The notes under the pieces are model-generated. The model worked only from the letters and a program-made list of their open reading frames with translations. It did not search any database and was not told where the DNA came from. From DATAVB01 sp040414495 (lineage in GTDB: Bacteria > Actinomycetota > Actinomycetes > Mycobacteriales > QHCD01), in NCBI GenBank assembly GCA_040414495.1, contig JBEDUI010000038.1:1-10372 (forward strand): DNA of 10,372 nt. Reading direction: 5' to 3'. The stretch's first letter is position 1. Every line of letters begins with the position of its first letter. This document shows positions 1 through 5,847 of the stretch, one piece after another. The translations under genes were made by a program, and so were the position numbers.

Positions 1-489
1 GGGCTGGGCATCTCGCAGCGCGCGATCACGGTTTCTACAGTCGGCCTCGTCCCGGCCATCCACCGGTTGATCGCCGAAGACCTGAAGATCCGGCTCGCGG
101 TGTCGTTGCACGCGCCCGACGACGAGCTGCGCGACTCACTGGTCCCGGTCAACAACCGCTGGAAGGTGGCCGAGGTACTGGACGCCGCCTGGAGCTACGC
201 CGAGGCGACCGGTCGTCGCGTCTCGATCGAGTACGCGTTGATCCGCGATGTGAACGACCAGCCGTGGCGGGCCGATCTGCTCGGTGAGTTGCTGGCCGGC
301 CACCTGGTGCACGTCAACCTGATCCCGCTCAACCCGACTCCGGGCAGCGAGTGGGACGCCAGCCCCAAGCCGGTCGAGCGTGAGTTCGTCCGCCGGCTCC
401 GCGAGCACGGCGTGGCGACCACGGTGCGCGATACCCGGGGCCGGGAAATCGCCGGGGCCTGCGGTCAGCTGGCTGGGACGGAGGCGTGA
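1..489 (+). CDS. rlmN: 23S rRNA (adenine-2503-C2)-methyltransferase RlmN, 3' part
   Basis: The reading frame is open from base 1 and ends at TGA 487-489, giving the last 162 residues; the N-terminal part with the radical-SAM CxxxC cluster lies outside the window. Family landmarks are visible in order: STVGL near the start, SLHAPDD, the RVSIEYALIRDVND block, HVNLIPLNPTPG, and a C-terminal RDTRGREIAGACGQLAG. The cysteine in ACGQL (codon 460-462) matches the conserved catalytic Cys that forms the methylated-enzyme intermediate in RlmN (Cys355 in E. coli). The enzyme is known to methylate C2 of A2503 in 23S rRNA, and also a tRNA adenosine in some bacteria, using two SAM molecules; it acts in the cytoplasm. 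The stop overlaps the next gene's GTG by 4 bases, so the two are probably co-translated. Identification is firm from the motifs. Confidence 0.95.
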   Translation, partial: GLGISQRAITVSTVGLVPAIHRLIAEDLKIRLAVSLHAPDDELRDSLVPVNNRWKVAEVLDAAWSYAEATGRRVSIEYALIRDVNDQPWRADLLGELLAGHLVHVNLIPLNPTPGSEWDASPKPVEREFVRRLREHGVATTVRDTRGREIAGACGQLAGTEA

Positions 490-1328
490 GCGCAGAGGCC
501 GACGAGACCGGCAGCTGGGGCAACACCCTGATCGTCGGCACACTGGCGGTCCTGGGCGTACTCGCGCCGATCCTGCTGATCCTCGCGTTGGCCCTCTCGT
601 GGGGTGGGCCGATTACGATCGCCTTCGGTGTCCTGACCGCCTCGATCTGGGGCGGCATCCCGCTGTGGCTCACGGTGGCGGGTGGACGGGCCGAGCGGAA
701 GGACGCCGCCCGCGAGCCGGCCGAAATCGCCAAGCTGCCGGCATTGGCGGCTCGCCGTGGTCTGTCCTATGTGGAATCCGACCCGGATCTGGCCGGCACG
801 CTGAATCGGTATTGGCGCTCGCGTGGTCAGGCCTCGCACGTGCTCTCCGGCCGGATCGGGAACCACCCCGTCGCCCTCTGTTGGTACGAGCGCACCAAGG
901 CCGGTACGCAGTTGCGCAGCCTGGCGCTGCTGATCGCGTTGCCGGTCGCGATGCCGTCGCTGGAGATCCAGCCGACGATGGCACGGGAGCTCGCACCCGG
1001 CCTGCGGCGGGAAAAGGTGCATTTCGAGGACGAGAAGTTCAACGACCGCTACGTCGTCATTCCGGCCGACCACAGCCCGCAGGCGCAGCGTTATGCCGTC
1101 GACATGATCAGCCAGCGGGCCATCGACGCATTGCTGTCGGTGAAACCGTTCTTCTTCGATATCGACCACGAAGTCATCCGGGTCGATGGCAGCCCAATTT
1201 TGGCCGCCGACGAGGTGGACAAGCTGATCGATACGGCCGTCGCGTTGACCCGGATGATCGATGGCGTGCCGGAGTTCGCGTGGCAACAGTACGGATCACC
1301 GGCCGAGTCGCTGCCCGGGCTTCCGTAG
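486..1328 (+). CDS. Two-helix membrane protein of unknown function (DUF3137-like)
   Basis: A 280-residue protein beginning at GTG 486, which overlaps the rlmN stop (GTGA), so translational coupling is likely. Two hydrophobic stretches, about residues 14-38 and 42-65, form a helical hairpin. They are followed by a charged linker (GGRAERKDAAREPAEIAKL) and a soluble domain of about 200 residues. The soluble part has a section running FEDEKFNDRYVVIPADH, then AQRYAVDMISQRAIDALL and FFFDIDHEVIRV. This resembles the layout of the DUF3137 group of bacterial membrane proteins (expected FN-x-F/Y-x-V followed by a helical 'final residue' block), but I assign that only by general pattern. No catalytic motif is seen. 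The soluble domain is probably cytoplasmic given the basic linker. Function is unknown; the rlmN link looks positional rather than functional. Confidence 0.8.
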   Translation: MSAEADETGSWGNTLIVGTLAVLGVLAPILLILALALSWGGPITIAFGVLTASIWGGIPLWLTVAGGRAERKDAAREPAEIAKLPALAARRGLSYVESDPDLAGTLNRYWRSRGQASHVLSGRIGNHPVALCWYERTKAGTQLRSLALLIALPVAMPSLEIQPTMARELAPGLRREKVHFEDEKFNDRYVVIPADHSPQAQRYAVDMISQRAIDALLSVKPFFFDIDHEVIRVDGSPILAADEVDKLIDTAVALTRMIDGVPEFAWQQYGSPAESLPGLP

Positions 1329-1330
1329 AC

Positions 1331-1348
1331 ATCAACCGATCGGTTGAT
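1331..1348. promoter_or_regulatory. 18-bp perfect palindrome, candidate operator
   Basis: The sequence ATCAACCGATCGGTTGAT is a perfect 18-bp palindrome, two bases after the stop of the preceding membrane-protein gene and 112 bases before the ABC ATPase start. It extends outward with one mismatched pair to 24 bp. Length and dyad symmetry are typical of TetR-family operators, and dyads also serve NarL/LiaR-type regulators. The natural candidate ligands are the response regulator encoded at the end of the downstream operon (autoregulation) or an unlinked repressor. Binding is inference; the palindrome is directly visible. Confidence 0.55.
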
Positions 1349-1351
1349 ATC

Positions 1352-1368
1352 CGGCTCAGCCGGAGCCG
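1352..1368 (+). other. GC-rich hairpin in the ABC operon leader region
   Basis: CGGCTC and GAGCCG form a 6-bp stem around the 5-base loop AGCCG, immediately after the 18-bp palindrome. No T-run follows. It could end transcription of the upstream rlmN pair or extend the operator structure. A 20-bp-spaced TTGATG (1390-1395) / GATACT (1416-1421) pair downstream is a weak candidate promoter for the operon. Confidence 0.35.
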
Positions 1369-1460
1369 TCGCGAACCGTAGCCGCGGGATTGATGATTCA
1401 GACCGGTAATTCCCGGATACTCGATCACACCAGCGTTGGTCGAACGAGAAAGGGCGGCAG

Positions 1461-2372
1461 ATGCCGGTCATCGAGGTCTCCGATCTGCACAAGCGGTACG
1501 GCGAGAAAGTCGCGGTGCAGAATGTGTCGTTCACAGTGGAGCGTGGCGAGATATTTGGCATGCTCGGGCCGAACGGTGCCGGAAAGACGACCACAGTGGA
1601 ATGTGTGGCCGGGCTGCGGGCTCCCAACGGTGGTTCGATTTCCGTACTCGGGCTGGATCCGATCCGGGACCGGCGGGTATTGCACAAGCGGTTGGGAATT
1701 CAACTACAGGAAAGCGCGATCCAGAATCGTCTGCGGGTCGCCGAGGCGCTCGACCTCTACAGCTCGTTTTACGAAAACCCGGCCGACTGGGAAGAATTGC
1801 TGGATCGGCTCGGCCTGGCTCCACATCGGAATGTCGCGTACGGAAAGCTGTCCGGCGGTCAGAAGCAGCGGCTTTCGATCGCGCTGGCGCTGGTCGGAAA
1901 GCCGGAAATCGCCGTACTGGACGAACTGACCACCGGTCTTGACCCGCAGGCCCGGCGCGACACCTGGGCCTTGATCGAAGGCGTGCGCGATAGCGGCGTG
2001 ACGATTATTCTGGTCACGCATTTCATGGAAGAGGCGCAGCGACTGTGCGACCGGGTCGCGGTCATCGACGCGGGCAAGGTTGTCGCCCTGGACACCCCGG
2101 AAGGGTTGGCCAGCCATGTCGGTGCGGAAAACCGGCTGTATTTCCGGCCGTCGGCACCAGTGGACGAGGCGGCGCTCAAGGAATTGCCGGAAGTGTCCTC
2201 GGTACGGGTCGCCGCTGACGGCACGGTCAGCATCGCCGGCGACGAACACGTTGTGCAGGCCGTGATGTCCCTGCTCGCGCGCGCTCACATCGTGGCCGGC
2301 GACCTGCGAGTCGATCAGGCCAGCCTCGATGACGCCTTCGTCGCGCTCATCGGGCATGACTCTGTCGAATAG
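1461..2372 (+). CDS. ABC transporter ATP-binding protein (DrrA/LnrL-like exporter type)
   Basis: A 303-residue ABC ATPase with all core motifs: Walker A GPNGAGKTTT at 36-45, Q-loop QLQE near 81-84, signature LSGGQKQR at 130-137, Walker B IAVLDE at 150-155, D-loop GLDP, and switch His187 in VTHF. The segment after Walker B reads LDELTTGLDP, with Leu where Pro is usual (LDEPTTGLDP). The C-terminal extension ends in a LDDAFVALIG block, typical of drug/antibiotic-export ATPases of the DrrA/CcmA class. ATG 1461 is preceded by AAAGGG six bases upstream. The partner permease starts 41 bases downstream. In this family the dimer powers an ABC-2 permease that exports amphiphilic compounds, lipids or antibiotics at the cytoplasmic membrane. 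The substrate cannot be read from the sequence. Confidence 0.93.
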   Translation: MPVIEVSDLHKRYGEKVAVQNVSFTVERGEIFGMLGPNGAGKTTTVECVAGLRAPNGGSISVLGLDPIRDRRVLHKRLGIQLQESAIQNRLRVAEALDLYSSFYENPADWEELLDRLGLAPHRNVAYGKLSGGQKQRLSIALALVGKPEIAVLDELTTGLDPQARRDTWALIEGVRDSGVTIILVTHFMEEAQRLCDRVAVIDAGKVVALDTPEGLASHVGAENRLYFRPSAPVDEAALKELPEVSSVRVAADGTVSIAGDEHVVQAVMSLLARAHIVAGDLRVDQASLDDAFVALIGHDSVE

Positions 2373-2413
2373 CAGCCGAATATCCTTAGATTTAGCGAAA
2401 GGACGTAGTTCCC

Positions 2414-3157
2414 GTGTCCGGCTCTTTGGTGAAGCTGACCCGTACCGAATGGAAAATGTTCGTCCGCGAGCCGATGGCAATGATTTTCGGGCTGGCGATG
2501 CCGATCGTATTGTTGGTTATTCTCGGCTGCATTCCCTCATTCCGTACCCACAAACCCGATCTGGGCGGGCAGCGGATTATCGACCTCTACGTTCCCATCG
2601 TCATCGGACTGGGCTTGGCCACGTTGTGCCTGCTGCTACTGCCCGGCGCATTGGCCTCCTATCGGGAAAAGGGAATTCTGCGCCGGATGTCGACCACCCC
2701 GGTGCCGCCTACGCAGCTGCTGGCGGCCCGCATGCTCATCGATTTCCCGCTGGCTGTCGTGGTGATGATCGTGGCCGTCGCGGTTGGCGTGATCGCCTTT
2801 GGTACGAAGATTCCGCACCAGCCGATCGGCTTTCTCATCGCGCTGGCATTGACCACACTGGCCACCCAGTCGCTGGGCATGATCATCGGTGCGGTCGCCC
2901 GTACCGAGTCCGTGGGGCGGGGTCTGGGCATGGTGCTCTACTACCCGATGATGTTCTGCGCCGGCGTTTGGCTGCCGCGCGATTCGATGCCGCACGTGCT
3001 GCGCCGGATCACCGACTTCACGCCGCTGGGCTCGGGTGTGGGGGCGCTGCAGAACACGATCGGCGGGCAGTGGCCGACCACCTTGCAGATCGTGGTGCTG
3101 GTCGGATTCACTCTGGTGGCCGGCGCTCTGGCCGCGCGACTGTTCCGCTGGGAGTAG
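2414..3157 (+). CDS. ABC-2 type transporter permease
   Basis: A 247-residue integral membrane protein with six predicted helices, at about 21-41, 57-82, 108-130, 138-160, 171-190 and 222-243. Between helices 2 and 3 lies YREKGILRRMSTTPVPPTQ, the ABC-2 coupling-type loop that contacts the ATPase. The helix 5 segment YYPMMFCAGVWLPRDSMP, followed by TPLGSGVGAL, is the common C-terminal ABC-2 signature (a variant of the 'FSGxxfPxxxmP...P' pattern). GTG 2414 is chosen because AAAGGA at 2398-2403 sits 10 bases upstream and the N-terminus LVKLTRTEWKMFVREP is the usual amphipathic entry helix. One permease of six helices implies a homodimer paired with the upstream ATPase. It lies 41 bases after the ATPase and 9 bases before the kinase, so one transcript is likely. 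Confidence 0.9.
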   Translation: MSGSLVKLTRTEWKMFVREPMAMIFGLAMPIVLLVILGCIPSFRTHKPDLGGQRIIDLYVPIVIGLGLATLCLLLLPGALASYREKGILRRMSTTPVPPTQLLAARMLIDFPLAVVVMIVAVAVGVIAFGTKIPHQPIGFLIALALTTLATQSLGMIIGAVARTESVGRGLGMVLYYPMMFCAGVWLPRDSMPHVLRRITDFTPLGSGVGALQNTIGGQWPTTLQIVVLVGFTLVAGALAARLFRWE

Positions 3158-3166
3158 AAGGCACGT

Positions 3167-4429
3167 ATGAGCGCAACCGATCGGCACCTGGAGAGTTGGG
3201 AGCGGCGGGAGCTACGGATCTACCGCATCCTGCCGTACCCGCTGCTGGCGGTTTCGCTGCTGGCCGCCGGGATCGACCCCAGCGTGCCGACGAGGAACTT
3301 CCTCTGGGCGCTCGCGGTCAGCATTGCTACCGCGGTTTGGGTCTGGCCGATCCGGTCGCACACGCCCACCGCGGATGGGGCCGACGAGCCGACCACCCGC
3401 CTCGAGGTCATTCAGGTCAGCGTCCTGCTGGCGATGACTTTGGTGCTGGTGCTGCTGTCCGGCTGGTACGGGATCTTCGCGTTCAGCAACTACATGTACA
3501 CGCTGGTGATCCTGCCGGGCCGGTGGAAGTACGTGGGCGTCGTCCTCAACGCCGGGATCGTGTCGTTCTCGTACACGGGCGGGATTCCGGACAGCGGTAT
3601 GTCGTGGCTGGAGTACGCGGTCCTGTTCGTCATCATCTCGGCGCTGGCCAGCATCTTCGGTCATTACGGGCTGGCCTCGACCCGGCAGAGTGTCCGGCAC
3701 AAGCAGGTCATCACGGATCTGGAGGAGGCGAACCGCCGGCTGGAAGGGGCGCTGGATGAGAACGCCGGCCTGCATGCCCAGCTGTTGGTGCAGGCGCGGG
3801 AGGCCGGGGTCCTGGACGAACGGCAACGGATGGCCCGCGAGATTCACGACACGCTGGCACAGGGCCTGGCCGGCATCATCACCCAGCTGGAGGCGGCCGA
3901 GCAGTCCCCGGACTGGCACGAGCACCTCGCGACCGCGCGCGGGCTGGCCCGGGAGAGTCTGACCGAGGCCCGCCGTTCGGTCGCGGGCCTGTCGGCCCGA
4001 CAGCTGGAACGGGCCCATCTGCCCGAGGCGATCGCCGATGCGGCCAAGCGGTGGTCGGAGAGCTCGGGAGTACCCGTATCGGTCGAGACGACCGGCGATC
4101 CGCGGCCGATGATCGCCGATGTCGAACTGGCGCTGTTCCGGGTCTGCCAGGAGTCGCTGACCAACATCGCCAAACACGCTCGGGCCAGTCGGGTCGGACT
4201 GACACTGTCCTATATGGACGATCTGGTGACGCTCGACGTACGGGACGATGGCGTCGGGTTCGTACCCCGGCCCGGGCCCAAGAACGGCAACTCGGGCTAC
4301 GGTCTGCCCGGGATGCGGGCCCGGCTGCAGCGGGTGGCCGGCACGCTGGCGGTCGAGAGCACGCCCGGCGACGGTACGGCGATCAGCGCCAACGTCCCGG
4401 CGATACCGGTATCAGCGGAGGCGGAGTGA
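3167..4429 (+). CDS. Sensor histidine kinase, HisKA_3 (LiaS/DesK/NarX-type)
   Basis: A 420-residue membrane kinase. Hydrophobic stretches at about 20-36, 45-61, 81-115, 121-140 and 147-168 make five or six membrane segments with little extracytoplasmic sequence, so it is probably an intramembrane-sensing type. A coiled-coil signal helix follows (about 178-220). The HisKA_3 H-box ERQRMAREIHDTLAQGLAG carries the phospho-acceptor His227. The ATPase domain has an N-box QESLTNIAKHARA (328-340), a G1 box DVRDDGVGF (357-365) and a G2 box GYGLPGMRAR (377-386). ATG 3167 has GAAGG at 3157-3161 five bases upstream. Its stop overlaps the response regulator start by 4 bases (GTGA). The position after an ABC transporter suggests that it senses the exported compound or the membrane damage it causes and signals to the regulator; that role is inference. 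Confidence 0.94.
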   Translation: MSATDRHLESWERRELRIYRILPYPLLAVSLLAAGIDPSVPTRNFLWALAVSIATAVWVWPIRSHTPTADGADEPTTRLEVIQVSVLLAMTLVLVLLSGWYGIFAFSNYMYTLVILPGRWKYVGVVLNAGIVSFSYTGGIPDSGMSWLEYAVLFVIISALASIFGHYGLASTRQSVRHKQVITDLEEANRRLEGALDENAGLHAQLLVQAREAGVLDERQRMAREIHDTLAQGLAGIITQLEAAEQSPDWHEHLATARGLARESLTEARRSVAGLSARQLERAHLPEAIADAAKRWSESSGVPVSVETTGDPRPMIADVELALFRVCQESLTNIAKHARASRVGLTLSYMDDLVTLDVRDDGVGFVPRPGPKNGNSGYGLPGMRARLQRVAGTLAVESTPGDGTAISANVPAIPVSAEAE

Positions 4430-5055
4430 GTACACCGATACGTGTCTTGGTCGTCGATGATCACCCGGTCGTGCGGGACGGTCTGCGCGGCGTCCTGGAA
4501 GGCGACCCGGACTTCACGGTGGTCGGCGAGGCCGGTGACGGCGCAGCGGCGTTGGAGCGCGTGGCCTCCGGCGATGTTGACGTTGTGCTGATGGACCTGC
4601 GGATGCCGCGTATGGGCGGCGTGGAGGCGATCGCGGCGTTGGCGACCCAGGCCCCGACGGTCCGGGTGCTCGTGCTCACCACGTACGACACCGACAGCGA
4701 CGTACTGGCCGCGATCGAGGCCGGCGCCACCGGCTACCTGCTCAAGGACGCACCGCGGGAGGAGCTGCTGCGGGCGGTGCGGGCCGCCCACCGCGGCGAA
4801 TCGGTGCTGTCCCCGGCGGTCGCGGGTCGGCTGATGGGCCGGGTACGAACGCCCGCCCGCACGCCGGTGAGCGAACGGGAACTGGACGTGCTCAAGCTGA
4901 TCGCCGGTGGCGCCACCAACAAGGAGGCCGCGGCCACGCTGTTCATCAGCGAGGCGACGATCAAAACGCACCTGCTGCACGTGTACGACAAACTCGGTGT
5001 CCGCGATCGTGCGGCCGCCGTGAGCGAGGCGTACAAACGCGGCTTGATTCACTGA
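4426..5055 (+). CDS. NarL/FixJ-family response regulator
   Basis: A 209-residue regulator. The receiver domain has the acidic pair Asp11/Asp12 (VVDDH), phospho-acceptor Asp57 in MDLRMP, Thr85 in VLTTY and Lys107 in YLLKDAP. A linker leads to a LuxR-type helix-turn-helix at about 148-205 (SERELDVLKLIAGGATNKEAA, then ISEATIKTHLLHVYDKL). The start is GTG 4426, overlapping the kinase stop. The frame is open further upstream to about 4051, but that extension lies inside the kinase gene and is not homologous to receivers, so it is excluded. It is the cognate partner of the preceding kinase. By analogy with LiaR/LnrK-type systems it would bind a dyad near the operon promoter, for which the palindrome at 1331-1348 is the visible candidate. 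Confidence 0.95.
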   Translation: MSTPIRVLVVDDHPVVRDGLRGVLEGDPDFTVVGEAGDGAAALERVASGDVDVVLMDLRMPRMGGVEAIAALATQAPTVRVLVLTTYDTDSDVLAAIEAGATGYLLKDAPREELLRAVRAAHRGESVLSPAVAGRLMGRVRTPARTPVSERELDVLKLIAGGATNKEAAATLFISEATIKTHLLHVYDKLGVRDRAAAVSEAYKRGLIH

Positions 5056-5079
5056 TTGTTTTCGGCTGCGGTAAAACGC

Positions 5080-5105
5080 CGGAGCCGGCCGGTTGCTTGG
5101 CTCCG
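5080..5105 (+). terminator. Terminator-like hairpin after the ABC/two-component operon
   Basis: CGGAGCC (5080-5086) pairs perfectly with GGCTCCG (5099-5105) around a 12-base loop, starting 25 bases after the response regulator stop. No T-tract follows, which is common for actinomycete terminators. It is the most likely 3' end of the operon. Confidence 0.5.
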
Positions 5106-5130
5106 ACTGCCTGTCTGGCGGCGCTTTCCA

Positions 5131-5182
5131 TGATCGTGAGTGGATTTGGTACCGAAATCCGCATCAAATCTACTCACGATCA
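5131..5182. repeat. Long inverted repeat with 18-bp arms (extragenic palindrome 1)
   Basis: TGATCGTGAGTGGATTTG at 5131-5148 pairs with CAAATCTACTCACGATCA at 5165-5182 with one mismatch in 18, around a 16-base loop. The loop side offers an alternative inner stem, GGATTT (5142-5147) with AAATCC (5155-5160), so two mutually exclusive folds are possible. The outer edge TGATCGTGA is shared with the next inverted repeat. It looks like a dispersed palindromic element or a strong RNA hairpin. No T-run follows. Confidence 0.75.
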
Positions 5183-5235
5183 AGGTTCAGGTGCGTTCAA
5201 CCGGTGCCACACCTGGCAGCAATCCCAGCGCCGCT

Positions 5236-5290
5236 GATGATCGTGATGGCGTTCGTACGCACTTCGTTGACGAAAGCCATCACGATCATC
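5236..5290. repeat. Long inverted repeat with 21-bp arms (extragenic palindrome 2)
   Basis: Bases 5236-5256 and 5270-5290 are inverted copies with 20 of 21 positions matching, around a 13-base loop. The arm begins GATGATCGTGATGGC and reads GCCATCACGATCATC on the return. It shares TGATCGTGA with the inverted repeat 54 bases upstream, but the arms differ after that, so the two are related at the edge rather than copies. The near-perfect pairing implies maintenance by selection, or recent insertion as a small palindromic element. Confidence 0.75.
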
Positions 5291-5317
5291 GAACGTCGAT
5301 CGCTAATGGTCGGGCTC

Positions 5318-5508
5318 GAGCCGGAGATCTCTCCGTACGGACGAGCAATCGTCGGCCTCGCGTCGAGCCGGAGGTTTCTCACGTACGGACGAGCGATCGC
5401 CGGCGTCGCGTCGAGCCGGAGGTTTCTCACGTACGGACGAGCGATGGCCGGCGTCGCGTCGAACCGGAGATTTCTCTCGTACGCAAGAGCGAATGGCGAG
5501 GCTCGTCT
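5318..5508. repeat. 48-bp tandem repeat, about four copies
   Basis: Units begin at 5318, 5365, 5413 and 5461 with GAGCCGGAG or GAACCGGAG. Units two and three differ at only one base out of 48. Unit one is 47 bp (one base lost before CGTACGG) with several substitutions, and unit four is the most diverged. Each unit contains TTTCTC, then a CGTACGGACGAGCGAT block, then GTCGCGTC. The near-identity of the middle units with diverged flanks is the pattern expected of slippage or unequal crossover expanding from the centre. In the plus frame the unit encodes a 16-residue peptide like SSRRFLTYGRAIAGVA, on the minus strand SSVREKPPARRDAGDR. There are no spacers, so it is not a CRISPR. Confidence 0.85.
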
Positions 5509-5630
5509 TAAACCGGGAAAGCGTACGTATCAAGCAGGAAGGCTTATGGTCCGAGTCAATGCCAAACCGCGGCCCGGCGACCCGCCGTAAACCACATTGC
5601 GACCGGCGGCCGATGCGCCTGCGTATACCC

Positions 5631-5725
5631 GGCCCGAGCGCAGCCAACGAGGTCGCGTATTTCCGGCCGGTGAGCATCCGTACTTCCGGCCCGAGCGCAG
5701 CCGGTGAGCGTCCGTGTTTCCAGCC
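5631..5725. repeat. Short direct repeats (second repeat family)
   Basis: GGCCCGAGCGCAGCC occurs at 5631-5645 and 5688-5702. CCGGTGAGC-A/G-TCCGT occurs at 5667-5681 and 5701-5715, followed each time by a TTCC-A/G-GCC element; a third, poorer copy lies around 5649-5668. The elements interlock, suggesting a repeated unit of about 23-34 bp with an inserted GAGCGCAGC piece. They have no sequence relation to the 48-bp array that I can see. Function is not evident. Confidence 0.65.
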
Positions 5726-5762
5726 GGTCCGCACCCACGACCGGGCCACCCGCAACGGTCGC

Positions 5763-5768
5763 TAGGCT
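5763..5768 (+). promoter_or_regulatory. Candidate -10 box upstream of ung
   Basis: TAGGCT fits the actinomycete TANNNT -10 pattern, in a GCTAGGCTGAC context that often marks promoters in this phylum. A start at about 5775 would give a leader of roughly 73 bases. No clear -35 hexamer is visible. Confidence 0.35.
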
Positions 5769-5778
5769 GACGCACTGC

Positions 5779-5811
5779 ATTCCGCGGCGTTGATCCACTC
5801 CGTCGCGGAAT
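5779..5811. promoter_or_regulatory. Inverted repeat in the presumed ung leader
   Basis: ATTCCGCG at 5779-5786 and CGCGGAAT at 5804-5811 are perfect 8-bp inverted copies spaced by 17 bases, with weaker matching just inside. They lie just downstream of the candidate -10 box, where a repressor site or a 5' leader hairpin would act on ung expression. Either role is inferred. Confidence 0.4.
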
Positions 5812-5847
5812 CGACACGTCTGGCGACCGGCGAATGGAGAGACAGGC

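Larger units (their letters stand above)
5056..5847. other. Repeat-rich 790-bp intergenic region without a convincing gene
   Basis: This gap between the response regulator and ung holds a terminator-like hairpin, two long inverted repeats, a 48-bp tandem array and short direct repeats, each listed separately. Frames of 140-165 codons are open on both strands (for example plus 5093-5590 and minus 5303-5755). They consist largely of repeated, Arg-rich peptide, lack a good ribosome site and match no family I know. Because 48 is a multiple of 3, any frame free of stops in one unit stays open through all of them, so open frames here carry little weight. I therefore treat the region as non-coding repeat DNA. 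Confidence 0.6.

Noticed and set aside
380..1381. 333-codon plus-strand open frame across the rlmN/membrane-protein junction
   Set aside because: It lies in another frame of the membrane-protein gene, is Arg/Gly/Pro-rich and has no start signal; the 280-residue frame has helices and a coupled start.
2329..3759. 476-codon plus-strand open frame over the permease and kinase
   Set aside because: Shadow frame of high-GC coding DNA; composition is Arg/Ala/Gly-rich without motifs, while the permease and kinase frames show full family motifs.
4051..4425. N-terminal extension of the response regulator
   Set aside because: Covers the kinase ATPase domain in another frame; receiver homology begins at the GTG at 4426.
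5318..5508. Possible CRISPR array
   Set aside because: Units are contiguous 48-bp copies with no unique spacers and no cas genes nearby.
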